Assembly: GCF_004210375.1 (NCBI RefSeq)
Contig: NC_134832.1
Span: 154,563,592-154,627,591 of the forward strand
DNA from: Tachypleus tridentatus
Taxonomy: Eukaryota > Arthropoda > Merostomata > Xiphosura > Limulidae
Length of the DNA: 64,000 nt
Direction: 5' to 3'
Each line of letters starts with the position of its first letter. The first letter of the stretch is position 1. Positions 63,203-64,000 of this stretch are shown here, one piece after another. The notes beneath the pieces are model-generated. The model was not told where the DNA came from, made no database searches, and worked only from the letters and a program-made list of their open reading frames with translations. The translations under genes and the position numbers were made by a program.

Positions 63203-63659
63203 CTGAAAAAAGCCAAAGATATTAACATGTATAGCTGTCTTATATTACAATCATTTTAATGTTTGTGATGTTTATAAAAGTATAGAAATTAAACAAGCAA
63301 ATTGATCTGGCAAATAATTTTAGTATCACTACAGTAATAAACAAATATAGATTTCTTCAATACCATATAAATATAAGGTGTGGTCAACAACCCACATTAC
63401 AGACAATACTTAGTCCAGTAATCTAAATACATCAGTAATGCTAGAAACTTTCACTTCAGCAAATTTCACATTATACTTATTTGTTTAAAGTTTTAAAGCC
63501 CATTTATTAGCTACTCATTAGAAACTGATGCAAAATCAATAACTACATAACATGTAGAAATACACATTACTGAATTAGCAGAAAACAAAGCAATATGCAT
63601 AAATCTTTAAAGTAAGTACTTAAAAAAAAACATTTTAATGGGACCAAACAATTTAGTAT

Positions 63660-63845
63660 CACTGTCTCAGAATGGCTTGTATGGGCATTAACACCTTTAC
63701 TACTAAAACAGAGAACAATGTTTTGACCTTGCCAGGTCATCTTCAAGTTCTCTGCTTTATTAGTAATAGTGTTAATACCCATACCAGCCATTCTGAAATA
63801 CATTTTTATTTCAAGTGGGTTTCTTGTCCTCAAGAATACCACTAT
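63660..63845. mobile_element. Palindromic Penelope-like terminal fragment
   Basis: CAGAATGGCTTGTATGGGCA at 63668 is repeated inverted as TACCCATACCAGCCATTCTG near 63776. Between them the minus strand reads CTTGAAGATGACCTGGCAAG then GTCAAAACATTGTTCTCTG, a mutated hammerhead-like skeleton. TTAATACCCATACCAGC is shared with 17985. Confidence 0.6.
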
Positions 63846-64000
63846 CTATTCGATATGCATAAATGTTTCAGTGTAAGTTTAATGTGAGTGTTAAATTTAT
63901 TTTGAGAAGCAATAGCTTATTGCAAGTTTGTGTACATAACTGTTTACTAATTGTGCATAAGTAGTTCACTAGTTTTGAAATGATTGTTATACTCTTGTGT

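Overview
The window is AT-rich animal DNA with large spliced genes and very heavy repeat content. The repeats include a tRNA-headed SINE family with a conserved body, Penelope-like elements, Tc1-type transposons, LINE remnants and more than twenty minisatellite arrays. Together with the gene sequences this points to an arthropod, most likely a horseshoe crab (Xiphosura). The lineage call rests on my recognition of the SINE and is an inference; no search was run. There are no bacterial features.

Two protein-coding genes converge. On the + strand, seven exons between 8470 and 34574 encode most of an EVA-1 homolog C protein (EVA1C): two SUEL/galactose-binding lectin domains, each split over two exons, then a repeat-bearing extracellular stalk, one transmembrane helix and a short cytoplasmic tail. 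The signal-peptide exon was not found. On the - strand, nine exons between 63202 and 40425 encode the C-terminal ~631 residues of UTP14, a nucleolar small-subunit processome protein; its N-terminal exons lie beyond 64000. I checked exon phases by hand and they agree everywhere except EVA1C exon 5, which is one base short of the length its neighbours require.

Region by region: 1-4770 holds degenerate tandem repeats and a clean 36/39-bp alternating array; 4770-6160 a decayed copy of a repetitive arthropod gene family; 6340-8335 a 52-bp array before the first visible EVA1C exon; 8.7-25 kb is EVA1C intron with SINEs, a deleted Tc1 element, a Penelope-like element inserted into an 82-bp array, a LINE fragment and a 2.8-kb 33-bp satellite; 25-34.6 kb holds the remaining EVA1C exons among short arrays; 35.5-37.1 kb is a second Tc1 element between the two genes; 38.4-40.3 kb is a 61-bp array just past the UTP14 stop codon; 40.4-63.2 kb is UTP14 with repeat-filled introns.

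The most interesting pattern is that three minisatellites physically include a real splice site of the host gene. A 47-bp array runs into and contains the 5' splice site of the large UTP14 exon. A 54-bp array contains the 5' splice site of another UTP14 exon. A ~39-bp array contains the 3' splice site of EVA1C exon 6, whose coding sequence then carries four 36-bp repeats, each with a CCACAG that would splice in frame. These introns therefore carry tens of near-copies of the authentic splice site. A second notable item is a hammerhead-ribozyme-like core in the inverted terminal repeats of the Penelope-like element.
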